From Salinibacter ruber DSM 13855 (lineage in GTDB: Bacteria > Bacteroidota > Rhodothermia > Rhodothermales > Salinibacteraceae): a stretch of DNA of 64,000 nt. The position numbers were made by a program, and so were the translations under genes. The notes beneath the pieces are model-generated. The model saw only the letters and a program-made list of their open reading frames with translations. It did no database searches and was not told the DNA's origin. The stretch spans positions 620,001 to 684,000 of the forward strand of contig NC_007677.1 in the NCBI RefSeq assembly GCF_000013045.1, in the 5' to 3' direction. Of this stretch, positions 1 to 10,412 are shown piece by piece. The stretch's first letter is position 1; each line of letters opens with the position of its first letter.

Positions 1-977
1 ACGAGCCGCAGACGCCGAGCCAGGCCGAGGCCCTCCGGGTCGCCCGCGCATTCGTGGCCGAACTGCGCCGGACCCCGTCGTGGGCCGAGCGGCTCAGGGC
101 GCTTCTGGGTGTGGGGGACGAGCGGCTGCCGCAGGGGCTGTATCTGGTGGGGCCGACGGGGACGGGCAAGACGCACCTGCTGGCCGCGACGTGCAACGCC
201 CTGATGCCCGAGAGGGCCTGTGCCTTCCTGCACTCCAGCACGCTGTTTCGGCAGACCGAGCCGCCGGACGCCTTCGCGCACCGGCTGGCCGACCAGTACG
301 CGGCCTGCTGCCTCGACGAGGTGGAGATCGACGACCCGGCGAACGAGATGCGCCTCGCGGGGGTGATGAAGACGCTGGCGGCCCGGGACGTCCCGCTCCT
401 GGCCACGAGCAACGTGGCGCCGGAGGAGTACCTGGCGACCCAGCTCGGCGACGGCCGCGTCCAGCGGTTCCTCCGAACGGAGGTGCGGGACGCGTACCGT
501 GTGGTTGGGGTCCGCGGGGACGACTACCGGCGGACGCGAGCGGTGGAGCAGTCCGGGCGGGGGTGGGTGGGGCCCTCCGACGCCACGCAACGGGCCATGC
601 GGCAGGCACGGGCGGACGCGACGGGGGCGGCGCGGTGGTGGACGTTTGCGGACCTGCGGCGGGCGACGACGGACACGGCCCATACCGACCTCATTGAGGA
701 CCTGGTCGGGCTCGACCACCTCTTCATCGAGGGCGTCGCCATCGCGGACACGGACGACGCCTTCCGCCTCCTCCGCGTCGTCGACGCACTGTACCTCCAC
801 GAGGACGCCCCCAGGCTCTACTTTACCGCCGCCCGGCCGCCGGACGACTGGTTTGATCCCGACCGGCACGCCGGCCTTGCGCGGGCCGTGGCCGAGAAAT
901 TCGACCGCACCGTCTCGCGCCTCCACGCCCTGTGTCAGATTCGCCCCGTCGAGCAGAAGGAGGCAGGACAGGTCTGA
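1..977 (+). CDS. ZapE/AFG1-like P-loop ATPase, 5' end outside window
   Basis: The frame is open from the first bases of the window, so the true start probably lies upstream; a GTG at 54 is the first visible candidate. Counting from it, a Walker A motif GPTGTGKT lies at residues 33-40, a Walker B CLDEVEI near 86-92, a sensor-like LLATSN at 115-120 and the DYR near 157-159. The order matches the AFG1/ZapE family, which in bacteria is linked to cell division and in mitochondria to protein quality control. The Walker A to Walker B spacing, about 45 residues, is shorter than is usual for AFG1 proteins. The C-terminal 150 residues are poorly conserved to my eye. Function beyond ATPase is inferred from the family only. 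DnaC-type loaders share the P-loop but not the DYR region. Confidence 0.72.
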   Translation, partial: EPQTPSQAEALRVARAFVAELRRTPSWAERLRALLGVGDERLPQGLYLVGPTGTGKTHLLAATCNALMPERACAFLHSSTLFRQTEPPDAFAHRLADQYAACCLDEVEIDDPANEMRLAGVMKTLAARDVPLLATSNVAPEEYLATQLGDGRVQRFLRTEVRDAYRVVGVRGDDYRRTRAVEQSGRGWVGPSDATQRAMRQARADATGAARWWTFADLRRATTDTAHTDLIEDLVGLDHLFIEGVAIADTDDAFRLLRVVDALYLHEDAPRLYFTAARPPDDWFDPDRHAGLARAVAEKFDRTVSRLHALCQIRPVEQKEAGQV

Positions 978-1485
978 TCCCGCACCGGCACGCTATTCCA
1001 CGTCCGGCCCCGCCGCCAAGCACTGGGCGATCTCCTCGTCCGGCAGCGCTGGAGGTCGGCCGGCTCGCCGTTCCGGACGTCCCCGCATGCGCCGGGGGCG
1101 AAGTGGCCGTGGCCGCAGAGGCTGAAGCCAATCGTTTTCCCCGCGCCGGCCCGCGCGAGCGCCCCTCGATCCCCTGCCCGATCACGGTCTGGTGCAGCGG
1201 CACCTGGGCTCCGCCCCGGCGAGAAGGGGGGCTCCTGGTCATCGGAAGTCGGGGGAACGGGACGATGAAGAAGCTGGATACGAGCAGCGAGGTGATTCCC
1301 CGGGCTCGGGCCCGTCGCCCACGAAGTCTACGGCAATTCGGTCCCGAAGCCCTGCTGGGGCGGCTGAGCAATGAACGTCTGCCCGGTGTGTGGGTACCAT
1401 TCATCTATCTAATGCCAATCTGCGCGGGCACGCCGTTGCAACCCGGCGCAGTGCCCCGCAGGACCATTCCAACCGTTGCCCCGCC
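978..1485. other. intergenic region, no supported gene
   Basis: About 500 bases between the ZapE-like gene and typA. I see no gene of normal appearance. A 13-codon reading frame at 1372-1413 begins MNVCPVCGYH and then stops; it resembles the start of a CPxCG zinc-ribbon protein and may be a remnant or chance. Long open frames here on both strands are composition effects without recognisable motifs. Confidence 0.5.
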
Positions 1486-3312
<1,827 letters not shown>

Positions 3313-3360
3313 CGCCGAATGTAGATGCGGAGGGCAAAGGCCGTCTCTCCGCCCCGCACG

Positions 3361-3936
3361 CTACGCGGCGGCCTCCATCACCTCCTCGTCCTCCTCCGGC
3401 AGTCCCTCCCCGTCCGGGCCGGCCTCGTACTGCTCCTTGATGTTGGGAAAGGCCGTCTGGAACATGTCGTTCACCTCTTCGGCCTCGCCGTCGTGCTCCG
3501 CACGGGCCTCGTGCAGACGGGCACAGGCCTTCCACACTGCGCGGCGCAGGTTCCACTTGCGGACGGAGTAGGCCGCACTGCGACGCGTGTCGTCGTCTTC
3601 AAGCCAGCTGAGCTGCACGTACGGCTTGGGCGTGCCGCTGCCGTCGTCTTTCCAGCAGAAGTTGAGGCCGATTACGCCGGTCGTCGAGCGGGCCTCCGCC
3701 GAGCGCCGGACCGGATCCATCGGCTCGGGCAACTCGTCGAGCAGCTCGTCCCGGTACTCGACGGCCTTTTCGAGGGCCTCCTCGCGGCCGCCGTGTCGCT
3801 TGTCGGAAAAGTACTTCGTATATTGCTCTTTCTGACGCTTAATGCGCACCTGCCAGCCGTGGGTGGGGTGACGGTCGGGATTGTCTTCGGTGGGCTCGAT
3901 GTCGATGCGAAAAACGTTCTTCGGCTTGTCGGACAT
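3361..3936 (-). CDS. AP2-domain-containing hypothetical protein
   Basis: A 191-residue acidic protein. Residues about 26-70 (GWQVRIKRQKEQYTKYFSDK and the following helix with REEALEKAVEYRDELL) have the pattern of the bacterial AP2/ERF-like fold: three beta strands with alternating basic and aromatic residues and a helix. The middle (about 85-150) repeats a similar strand pattern, YVQLSWLEDDDTRRSAAYSV followed by a helix, so the protein may carry two AP2-like modules. The last 40 residues are very acidic. AP2 modules in bacteria are usually found in homing endonucleases or integrases and bind DNA; here no nuclease or recombinase domain is visible, so a free-standing DNA-binding protein is inferred. 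No obvious operon partner. Confidence 0.6.
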   Translation of the reverse strand: MSDKPKNVFRIDIEPTEDNPDRHPTHGWQVRIKRQKEQYTKYFSDKRHGGREEALEKAVEYRDELLDELPEPMDPVRRSAEARSTTGVIGLNFCWKDDGSGTPKPYVQLSWLEDDDTRRSAAYSVRKWNLRRAVWKACARLHEARAEHDGEAEEVNDMFQTAFPNIKEQYEAGPDGEGLPEEDEEVMEAAA

Positions 3937-4395
3937 GGGTGAAAGAACTCAGGGCGATCATTTTGTGGTGGTGGGATAGGGGGGCCTGAACCAGGCCCGA
4001 AGTCGTCGCAGTGCGGACGCAGACAGAGGCCCCGACGTCCGGGTGCTGCCGTTGAGAGAATAGGTCTTCTCGTCGGGATTGAGAACAGGAGGGGGACCGA
4101 CGAGACGTCAGACAGCAAAGGGTCATAGAAGCGAACATTCGCCAGACCGAGGTGGAGGCGTCAACGCCTGAATGAAGGCGTCGACGTACGTTTCGCGGGG
4201 CGGACCCCTGGAAACGAAGGCCTCTGGGTGGTGTCAGGGGCAATTCCGTCCGGTGCAAGTGTTGCGACGATCAAATATGCAAAACAGTACCGGAGAAGTG
4301 CAACCGGCACCGTCGCGGCAGCTCCTGGGCGGGGGGGCCTGCTTTGGAGAAGTGGAGGGAGGAAAGACGGAGCCGAAGCCGCGACAGCGCGGCAG
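3937..4395. other. intergenic region, no supported gene
   Basis: About 460 bases between the AP2 gene start and the end of the dnaJ-like gene, both on the minus strand. It must hold the promoter of the AP2 gene and possibly the end of the dnaJ-like transcript. I see no clear hairpin with a T-run, no RNA gene and no recognisable coding fragment. Confidence 0.5.
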
Positions 4396-5367
4396 CTACA
4401 GTAGATTTGCGTCTTCGGCCGCCTCGTGGAGCACAGCGCGCTGCTTCCGGGAGAGATTTTCGGGGATGTTCACGTCGATTTCGACGTACAGGTCGCCGGC
4501 CCCGTCGTCGGTCTTCACCCCTTGGCCCTTCAGGCGCAGCTTCTCGCCCGGCTGTGTGCCGGCGGGCACCGAGAGCTTGAGGTGCTGCCCGTAGGGCGTG
4601 GGAACGCGGATGTCCGTCCCGAAGACGGCCTCGAACATGCCGATGGTCTCGGTCCGGTGAACGTCATCGCCCTTGCGGTCGAAGTGAGGGTGATCCCCCA
4701 CCTCGAACGTCACGTACAGGTCGCCCCGCTGTCCCGTGGGGCCGGGCTGTCCCCGGCCCTTCAGGCGAATCTTGAAGCCGTCCCGCACGCCCTTCGGAAT
4801 CTTGAGGCGGATGGACTCGCCGGAGGGAAGCTCGACTTGCTTGCGGCCGCCCTCGAGGGCCTCCCGGAACGAAAGGCGGAGGGTCGTTTCGAGGTCCTGA
4901 CCGCCCTGGCGCCCTCGTTGCCGCTGCTGTCGCTGCTGTTGACGGCCCCCGTCGAAGGGATTCTGGCGCTGCGTGCGGGCGCCCCCGCCGAAGAAGTTCT
5001 CGAAGATGTCGCCGAGGCCCCCACCCCCGCGGCCGCCGAAGGCCTCGTCAAAGCCGCCTTGCTCGAACCGAACCTCGGGCCCGCCGCCGGCGGACCGGCC
5101 CCACGCGCCGCGGCCCCCGCCGCCCCCGCCGAAGCCGCCTCCGCCGCCGAACCGGCGCTGGGCATCGTACTGCTCGCGCTTCTCCTCGTCCGAGAGAACG
5201 GAGTATGCCTTCTGGATCTCCTTGAACTTCTCCTCGGCGTTGGGGTCGTCCGGGTTGCGGTCCGGATGGTGCTTGCGCGCGAGTGTGCGGTACGTTTTCT
5301 TGATCTCCTCCTGGCTCGCGTCTTCGTCGACGCCGAGCACGTCGTAGAGGTCTTCGGTCTGCGGCAT
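4396..5367 (-). CDS. DnaJ-class co-chaperone, CbpA type
   Basis: A 323-residue Hsp40. The J domain occupies residues 4-70 with the HPD signature at 34-36, followed by a Gly/Phe/Arg-rich linker (about 75-150, with long glycine runs and RQQQ stretches) and the two-lobed DnaJ C-terminal substrate-binding domain. The four CxxCxGxG zinc-finger repeats of true DnaJ are absent, which places it in the type II/CbpA group. It stimulates DnaK ATPase and delivers substrates. The ATG at 5367 ([12 protein letters not shown]) is preferred over one 27 bases upstream because the J domain then begins at once. It is divergent from the biotin carboxylase gene; no dnaK or grpE is adjacent. Confidence 0.93.
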   Translation of the reverse strand: MPQTEDLYDVLGVDEDASQEEIKKTYRTLARKHHPDRNPDDPNAEEKFKEIQKAYSVLSDEEKREQYDAQRRFGGGGGFGGGGGGRGAWGRSAGGGPEVRFEQGGFDEAFGGRGGGGLGDIFENFFGGGARTQRQNPFDGGRQQQRQQRQRGRQGGQDLETTLRLSFREALEGGRKQVELPSGESIRLKIPKGVRDGFKIRLKGRGQPGPTGQRGDLYVTFEVGDHPHFDRKGDDVHRTETIGMFEAVFGTDIRVPTPYGQHLKLSVPAGTQPGEKLRLKGQGVKTDDGAGDLYVEIDVNIPENLSRKQRAVLHEAAEDANLL

Positions 5368-5490
5368 AGCGGCGGGGGAGCACTGTGAAACCAATCGGCG
5401 AGCCGGGCTTCGGGCCCGAAAACAACGGGCAGGGCCTTTGCGGCGGGATCCTCATAACAGAATTCATGCCATTACGTTCAACAAGACGAA

Positions 5491-7011
5491 ATGACGGACT
5501 CGACCGTGACATCCCGTCCCTTTGACAAAGTTCTCGTTGCCAACCGCGGGGAGATTGCCCTGCGGGTCCTGCGCACCTGTCACGAGCAGGGCCTCAACAC
5601 GGTCGCCGTCTACAGCACGCCGGACCGCTCCGCGCCCCACGTGCGGCGGGCGGACGAGGCGTACCACATCGGCCCGGCGGAGGCCGCACAGTCGTACCTC
5701 GACTCGGAGGCGATCCTGGAGGCGGCGCGCCGCAGCGGGGCCGACGCCATTCACCCCGGCTACGGCTTCCTGTCGGAAAACGCGGCCTTCGCGGAGGCCT
5801 GCGCCGAGGCCGGCGTTCACTTCGTGGGGCCGCCGGCGGCGGCGATCCGGGCGATGGGGGACAAGACGGCCGCCCGTCAGCTCATGAAGGAGGCGGGGGT
5901 GCCGATGGCGCCCGGCACGACCGACGCGGTCGCCAGCACGGAAGAGGGGGAGGAGATCGCCGAGGACATTGGCTATCCGGTGCTCATCAAGGCCGCGGCC
6001 GGGGGCGGCGGCAAGGGCATGCGGATCGTCCACGAGCCCGAACATTTTGCGGGGGCAATGGACCGGGCGCAGGGGGAGGCCGCGTCCTCGTTCGGCGACG
6101 GGCGCGTCTTTATCGAGAAGTACATCGAGGAGCCCCGCCACATCGAGTTTCAGATCCTGGGCGACCACCACGGGAATACGGTCCACCTCTTCGAGCGGGA
6201 GTGCTCCATCCAGCGCCGCCACCAGAAGGTGATCGAGGAGGCCCCCTCGTCGGTGCTCACCCCCGAGGTGCGCCGCGAGATGGGCAAGGCGGCGGTGGCG
6301 GCGGCCGAGTCGTGCGGCTACCGGAACGCGGGCACAGTCGAGTTTCTGGTGGACGCGGACCTGAACTACTACTTCATGGAGATGAACACGCGCCTGCAGG
6401 TGGAGCACCCGGTCACCGAGTGGGTGACGGGGGTCGACCTGGTGGCCGAGCAGTTGCGCGTGGCGCAGGGGGAGGCGCTGGGCTACACCACCGACGACCT
6501 GTCGATCAACGGGCACGCCATGGAGAGCCGCGTCTACGCGGAGGACCCGGCCTCGAATTTCCTGCCCGACCCCGGCCCGCTCAAGCGGCACTCCGCCCCG
6601 TCGGGGGTTGGGGTGCGGGTCGACGCCGGCGTGGAGGAGGGGGGCGAGGTGCTGATCCACTACGACCCGATGATCTCGAAGGTGACCACATGGGGCCGCG
6701 ACCGTGAGGCGGCCATCGACCGCATGATCCGTGCGCTCGACGAGTACGAGGTGGCGAGCATGGCCACGACGATCCCGTTCTGCCGCTTCGCGATGGAGCA
6801 CGAGGGCTTCCGCGCGGGCGACTTTACCACCCACTTCGTGGACGAGGAGTTTGACCCCTCCGCCCTCCAACTGGAGGATCCGGAGCGGGACGAGCTTGCG
6901 GCCCTCGCGGCGACGCTCTACTACGCCGAGACGCAGGCCGACGAGGCCCCAACAATCGCGGCGAATGGCCGGGAGGATCGGAGTCCGTGGCGCCAGCGGC
7001 GGCGTCCCTGA
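5491..7011 (+). CDS. accC: biotin carboxylase subunit of acyl-CoA carboxylase
   Basis: A 506-residue ATP-grasp enzyme that carboxylates biotin on a carrier protein with ATP and bicarbonate. The N-terminal domain starts FDKVLVANRGEIALRV; the glycine-rich ATP loop KAAAGGGGKGMR lies near residues 166-177; EMNTRLQVEHPVTE, the family active-site segment, follows. The C-terminal domain runs to about 470, then a short charged tail. It is about 50 residues longer than E. coli AccC and lacks a biotinyl (MKM) domain, so it needs a separate carrier protein, not found nearby. Whether it serves acetyl-CoA or propionyl-CoA carboxylase cannot be decided from this gene. Adjacent genes are not functionally related. 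Confidence 0.93.
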   Translation: MTDSTVTSRPFDKVLVANRGEIALRVLRTCHEQGLNTVAVYSTPDRSAPHVRRADEAYHIGPAEAAQSYLDSEAILEAARRSGADAIHPGYGFLSENAAFAEACAEAGVHFVGPPAAAIRAMGDKTAARQLMKEAGVPMAPGTTDAVASTEEGEEIAEDIGYPVLIKAAAGGGGKGMRIVHEPEHFAGAMDRAQGEAASSFGDGRVFIEKYIEEPRHIEFQILGDHHGNTVHLFERECSIQRRHQKVIEEAPSSVLTPEVRREMGKAAVAAAESCGYRNAGTVEFLVDADLNYYFMEMNTRLQVEHPVTEWVTGVDLVAEQLRVAQGEALGYTTDDLSINGHAMESRVYAEDPASNFLPDPGPLKRHSAPSGVGVRVDAGVEEGGEVLIHYDPMISKVTTWGRDREAAIDRMIRALDEYEVASMATTIPFCRFAMEHEGFRAGDFTTHFVDEEFDPSALQLEDPERDELAALAATLYYAETQADEAPTIAANGREDRSPWRQRRRP

Positions 7012-7494
7012 TTCAGAGGCCCCGAGCTGCCGGCGAACGTGCCCGCCTTCGGTCCGGTGATTGGGGCCGGAACTACGACGCCGTCAGGGACCGTCTCCGA
7101 GGCGAGGGGGCGGGGCACGTGGTGGGCTGTGGCAGCCGAACGACGAATCGGCTTCCGACCTGTTTCTCCGCCTCGACTTCAATCGTGCCGTTCATCGGGT
7201 TTGTGAAGCGTGGTGCTGGCTGTCTGCCTTCCGGCGGGCCTGAACACGAAGATTATCGATTCTTCCTCGGCAGCACGCTTTAGGGGTCAGTTATGGATCC
7301 TCTACCAGCCCACTGTGACCACGCAGTTTGAAACTCCTGGTTGGTCTTTCCAATCGAGGCGACTTGACTGGACTTCGAGATCGACCTGCCCGAGGACCAC
7401 GGGCCACGAGAGGAAGCGAGAGCAAGGACTTGTGGGGCCCTCTCGTGTTGCTGAGCTATGCCATAACACTGACAACTTTACTTCCCTTGTCTCC
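7012..7494. other. intergenic region between convergent genes
   Basis: About 480 bases between the stop codons of the biotin carboxylase (plus) and bactofilin (minus) genes. G+C content falls toward the bactofilin side. I see no gene, RNA gene or convincing terminator hairpin. It marks the left border of the actin/bactofilin island. Confidence 0.5.
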
Positions 7495-8202
7495 CTACCA
7501 GTCAATCCCAAAGTCTTCGTCCACGTCCGATTCCGAACCGTTCTCTGGCGTTGAGTCATCTCGGAGAGACGACGAATCGTCGCCCCCTGGCGTCTCTGCT
7601 GGACTAGGCGCCCCCAGTTTCTCTTGCTCGGGCCGGTTGGCCGGGGGCTTTTCGCTCATATGGTGGGACGGGAGGCAGAAATCTGGGGGGCGAACCGACG
7701 CTGACATTGCTCGTCCCGGAGAGCCATCTCCCTGTTCTGGAGAGTCGGGTGCCACAAATGACCTCTTTACCTCACTTACTGTTCCGGTGAACTGCGCCCC
7801 GAGCTTCACCTCAAGTGTCGCCCTCTGGAGGGTCAGGATGCCCCCGTGCACGTGTGCCGTCTTCAGAATCAAGAGGTGGTCGAATACGAGGATTGCTCCC
7901 TGCAATGTCCCACCGATGTGCAGATCCGAGGCGCGCACGGTGCCACTAACCTGAGCGCCCTCGGCCACGCGCACTTCTGAGGCACAAATGGAGCCTTGAG
8001 TGGAGCCGCTTTCAGCGATGTGAACGGATCCCTTAGTTGTGATCGGTCCATGCACGTGCCCTCTTACGAGAAGGTCAGAAGTTCCAAGACGAAGCGTTCC
8101 CTGAGCTATGTCCTCCTCGTTCAAGACTGAACCGGAGAAAGAATCAGGGATGGATGAGGTCCTATTTCCATATGAGGAAGAGTGGTCACTGAATGGATAC
8201 AT
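7495..8202 (-). CDS. bactofilin-family polymer-forming protein
   Basis: A 235-residue protein. Residues about 35-145 form a bactofilin (DUF583) domain: repeated short strands with periodic hydrophobic residues and glycines (LLVRGHVHGPITTKGSVHI, then SGTVRASDLHIGGTLQGAIL), as expected for a right-handed beta-helix that polymerises without nucleotide. The last 85 residues are rich in Pro, Ser, Asp and Glu, look disordered, and end DFGIDW, a possible peptide ligand. The ATG at 8202 (MYPFSDHSS) is chosen because the upstream extension has no family match. The gene lies 245 bases downstream of the permuted actin-like gene, same strand, so co-transcription is likely. Bactofilins scaffold cell-shape enzymes, chromosome-segregation proteins or polar structures; the partner here is unknown. 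Confidence 0.85.
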   Translation of the reverse strand: MYPFSDHSSSYGNRTSSIPDSFSGSVLNEEDIAQGTLRLGTSDLLVRGHVHGPITTKGSVHIAESGSTQGSICASEVRVAEGAQVSGTVRASDLHIGGTLQGAILVFDHLLILKTAHVHGGILTLQRATLEVKLGAQFTGTVSEVKRSFVAPDSPEQGDGSPGRAMSASVRPPDFCLPSHHMSEKPPANRPEQEKLGAPSPAETPGGDDSSSLRDDSTPENGSESDVDEDFGIDW

Positions 8203-8447
8203 AAGAAATCTGAGAAGGAAGTAGAACGCAGGGCCGAAAGTAGTACCGAAGGAACACACGAGCCGGCCATTTGCGAACAGGCTGCGTGCGCGGCGCCGGA
8301 GCACACCATGACAGCCCTCTGCTGTGCCTCAAAAGCATTTGCTGTGCCTCAACAGCAGTTAGGCGCGCTGCCTCCAGCGCGCCCCAGAGACGACTCGGCC
8401 GCTGGCCCTTCAGCACAGGAGCCCCCCGGGACGTCCACGCCCCCCCC
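8203..8447. other. spacer between actin-like and bactofilin genes
   Basis: 245 bases. It holds a 12-base direct repeat (GCTGTGCCTCAA at about 8321 and 8339). A minus-strand reading frame through it can be drawn with a GTG start and an alanine-rich helical stretch ending inside the bactofilin start, but there is no ribosome-binding site or family resemblance, so I do not call it a gene. Confidence 0.4.
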
Positions 8448-9473
8448 CTACACGCTTTCTTCACGGAGGAGGTTGATGACTGTGTTGGCGTTCCCAATGT
8501 CGAGCCCCACAGCCCGCGCTCGATGGCCGCCGTTGGCATCCGCGGCGTGCAGCGCGTACCCTTGGCTGATGAACGATGCAGGGTTGGGAACAACCTCCAG
8601 AGACAGAACATCCCCGAATTCGTCGGTGAAGGCGTCGACAAGCTCATCGAACAGTGCACCTCCACCCCCGACGTACATCTTCCGTGCACGGCCAAAATCG
8701 GCGTCGTCGAAGGCTCGCTTGAGCGTCGGGGAGACGATGTCCTCGTAGTAGGTCGACAGCACGTCCTGGCGCATCTCGGTAAGGTCCATCTTTTTGCGAC
8801 CGATCACAATACTGCCCTTGCGCATTGCCATGTCGAGCTGGTGCTCCGTGACCATATCCAGATAATGCTCCTTCTGAAGACGGTCCGACATGAGTTGGGT
8901 GGCGTACTGGAGGCCGCTGGCCGAGGCGGTGGTCCGCTGCACAATCCCGGACGGAAGGCTGAGGGCCGCCTCCATGGTCCCGTACCCGAGCCCGACGGCA
9001 AAGAACGGGTCGCGCTCGCGCGGTTCTCCCTGCCGCACCCCGAAGGTGAAGCCCTCAATTTCGGGGATGATCTCCACCTGATCGACCTCGACTCGAATGC
9101 TGGTGTCCGGGCTCTTCCCGAAGGTGCGACCGTCCAGGTCGATGACGTGCGTTCCCTTTACCAGTTCTTCAGCCGTGTCCCGGTGAGCGGCATACGTGGA
9201 GGAAGGAAAGCCAGTAGTGACGTACATCGGCTCCTCAGCTCCGGCTTTGGTCACCGCGAGGGCGGCCTGAAGCAAGAGGCGGTAGTCCAAATCGGACGGC
9301 GCATTGTTGATGCCCTTGTGCGGAGCATTCCCTTCTAACAGGGCAAGCTCCCCGACGACGTAACTGCGCCCGTTGTGCCCGATCTTTAAACCGGTGAGAA
9401 GGCTGTCCGATACGTCGACAAGCTCAGCATTGCTGGCTTCGAATACGCTTGGTAGGGTTTTGGTCTTAAACAT
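8448..9473 (-). CDS. ParM-like actin ATPase with circularly permuted motif order
   Basis: A 341-residue actin-fold ATPase. Segments recall plasmid-type/archaeal ParM relatives: YVVGELA (39-44), MYVTTGFP (83-90), the phosphate-2-like FAVGLGYGTMEAAL (158-171), the adenosine-type MYVGGGGALF (267-275), and PASFISQGYALHA (298-310). The phosphate-1 motif that normally opens the protein, VGLDIGNANTV, is instead at residues 322-332, nine residues before the stop. The N-terminus begins at what would be the segment after the first beta hairpin (LPSVFEAS, matching the FPS region). An in-frame TAG lies 45 bases upstream of the ATG, so no hidden N-terminal copy exists. N- and C-termini are close in subdomain IA of ParM folds, so permutation is structurally plausible. 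It probably forms filaments; cargo unknown. A bactofilin gene follows. Confidence 0.82.
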   Translation of the reverse strand: MFKTKTLPSVFEASNAELVDVSDSLLTGLKIGHNGRSYVVGELALLEGNAPHKGINNAPSDLDYRLLLQAALAVTKAGAEEPMYVTTGFPSSTYAAHRDTAEELVKGTHVIDLDGRTFGKSPDTSIRVEVDQVEIIPEIEGFTFGVRQGEPRERDPFFAVGLGYGTMEAALSLPSGIVQRTTASASGLQYATQLMSDRLQKEHYLDMVTEHQLDMAMRKGSIVIGRKKMDLTEMRQDVLSTYYEDIVSPTLKRAFDDADFGRARKMYVGGGGALFDELVDAFTDEFGDVLSLEVVPNPASFISQGYALHAADANGGHRARAVGLDIGNANTVINLLREESV

Positions 9474-10412
9474 GTGAGGAGAAGGTGCGGTGATAAGGAC
9501 ATCGGAGTTCGTTTCCTATAATTCGAGAAGAATTTAGGTCAATGACTATAAGTAATTAAAGAGATAATTTTTGTCAGTCCGACCTGTGGTATAAATAGAC
9601 AACAGCTGTTATTATGAGTGCTACTATTAAAGAAAGGTCTTCAGAAGAAAAAATAGAATTTCGATATTTATAAAGTATACATTTGTATAAAAAAGACTCG
9701 TCGCAGTGGAAAAGAGGGCGTGGGCAGTTCCTTCTGCTGAGGGTGAAGCAAGGGGCCGACTCTAGCCGGGGGGTACAGAAGCCAGGGCACCAGTACCAGA
9801 ATCCATGACCGGAAAAAACTTCTGCTAAAAGTGGAGCAACAAACATGCCGTAATTCCGAAAAATAGGCTATGTTTGTCACCTCTTCATGAGATAAGCGGG
9901 AAAACTACGCTTTGCGGCGCCGGGGCCGGATCGTGGACGAAGGCGTGGACCGCAACGCTCCGGCTCAAGAGCCACTGTTCCCACAGACACGGATTGCAAA
10001 AAGACGAGATGACCTCACGGCGGTAAATTCGTACCAGGTCCTTCCCCAATTTCTTTGAATTGGGGGACAGCCCATCAAAGAGATCGGTGATGCCACGGGA
10101 ACGCGGATCGTGCAAGTCTAATCGTCTCCGGCTGTCCCGCCCGGCGGCTGGCCCTTTTCCGGCAGTGGGTCGGAAGGGCGGGCCCGGACCCCGTCACCGT
10201 CTCGAACAAAGCACGGGCGAGCCCGGTCGGGGTCCCGAAGGTGTCACCCAGGGAGGACCCAGTGGCCTGCCGGTGACGTCGCGGGCGCATCGTGTCACGG
10301 GCGCGCAGAGGGGCTTCGATCACCGGCCGGACCGGTCTTGCAAAGGATTCTACCCCCGTACAGGGGCTCTCCTCAGCGCGTAGGTCCCACGCAGCCTTGT
10401 CGCCCAGGTCCT
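9474..10412. other. AT-rich gene-free stretch upstream of the actin-like gene
   Basis: About 940 bases. Positions 9500-9710 are strongly AT-rich, unlike the rest of the window, and include a perfect 10-base palindrome AACAGCTGTT at 9601-9610 and runs of A. This may hold the actin promoter or a protein-binding region. A minus-strand frame at 9885-10115 (76 codons) has a natural-looking N-terminal part (SRGITDLFDGLSPNSKKLGK) with helix character and could be a broken transposase or other fragment; I cannot name it. The rest shows no gene. Confidence 0.5.

Noticed and set aside
8321..8352. Direct repeat GCTGTGCCTCAA between the actin and bactofilin genes, considered as a centromere or attachment repeat
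   Set aside because: Only two copies, no series of iterons and no associated DNA-binding gene.
8186..8695. A 169-codon minus-strand frame overlapping the actin C-terminus and bactofilin start
   Set aside because: Most of it overlaps the actin gene in another frame; the free part has no clear start signal or family.
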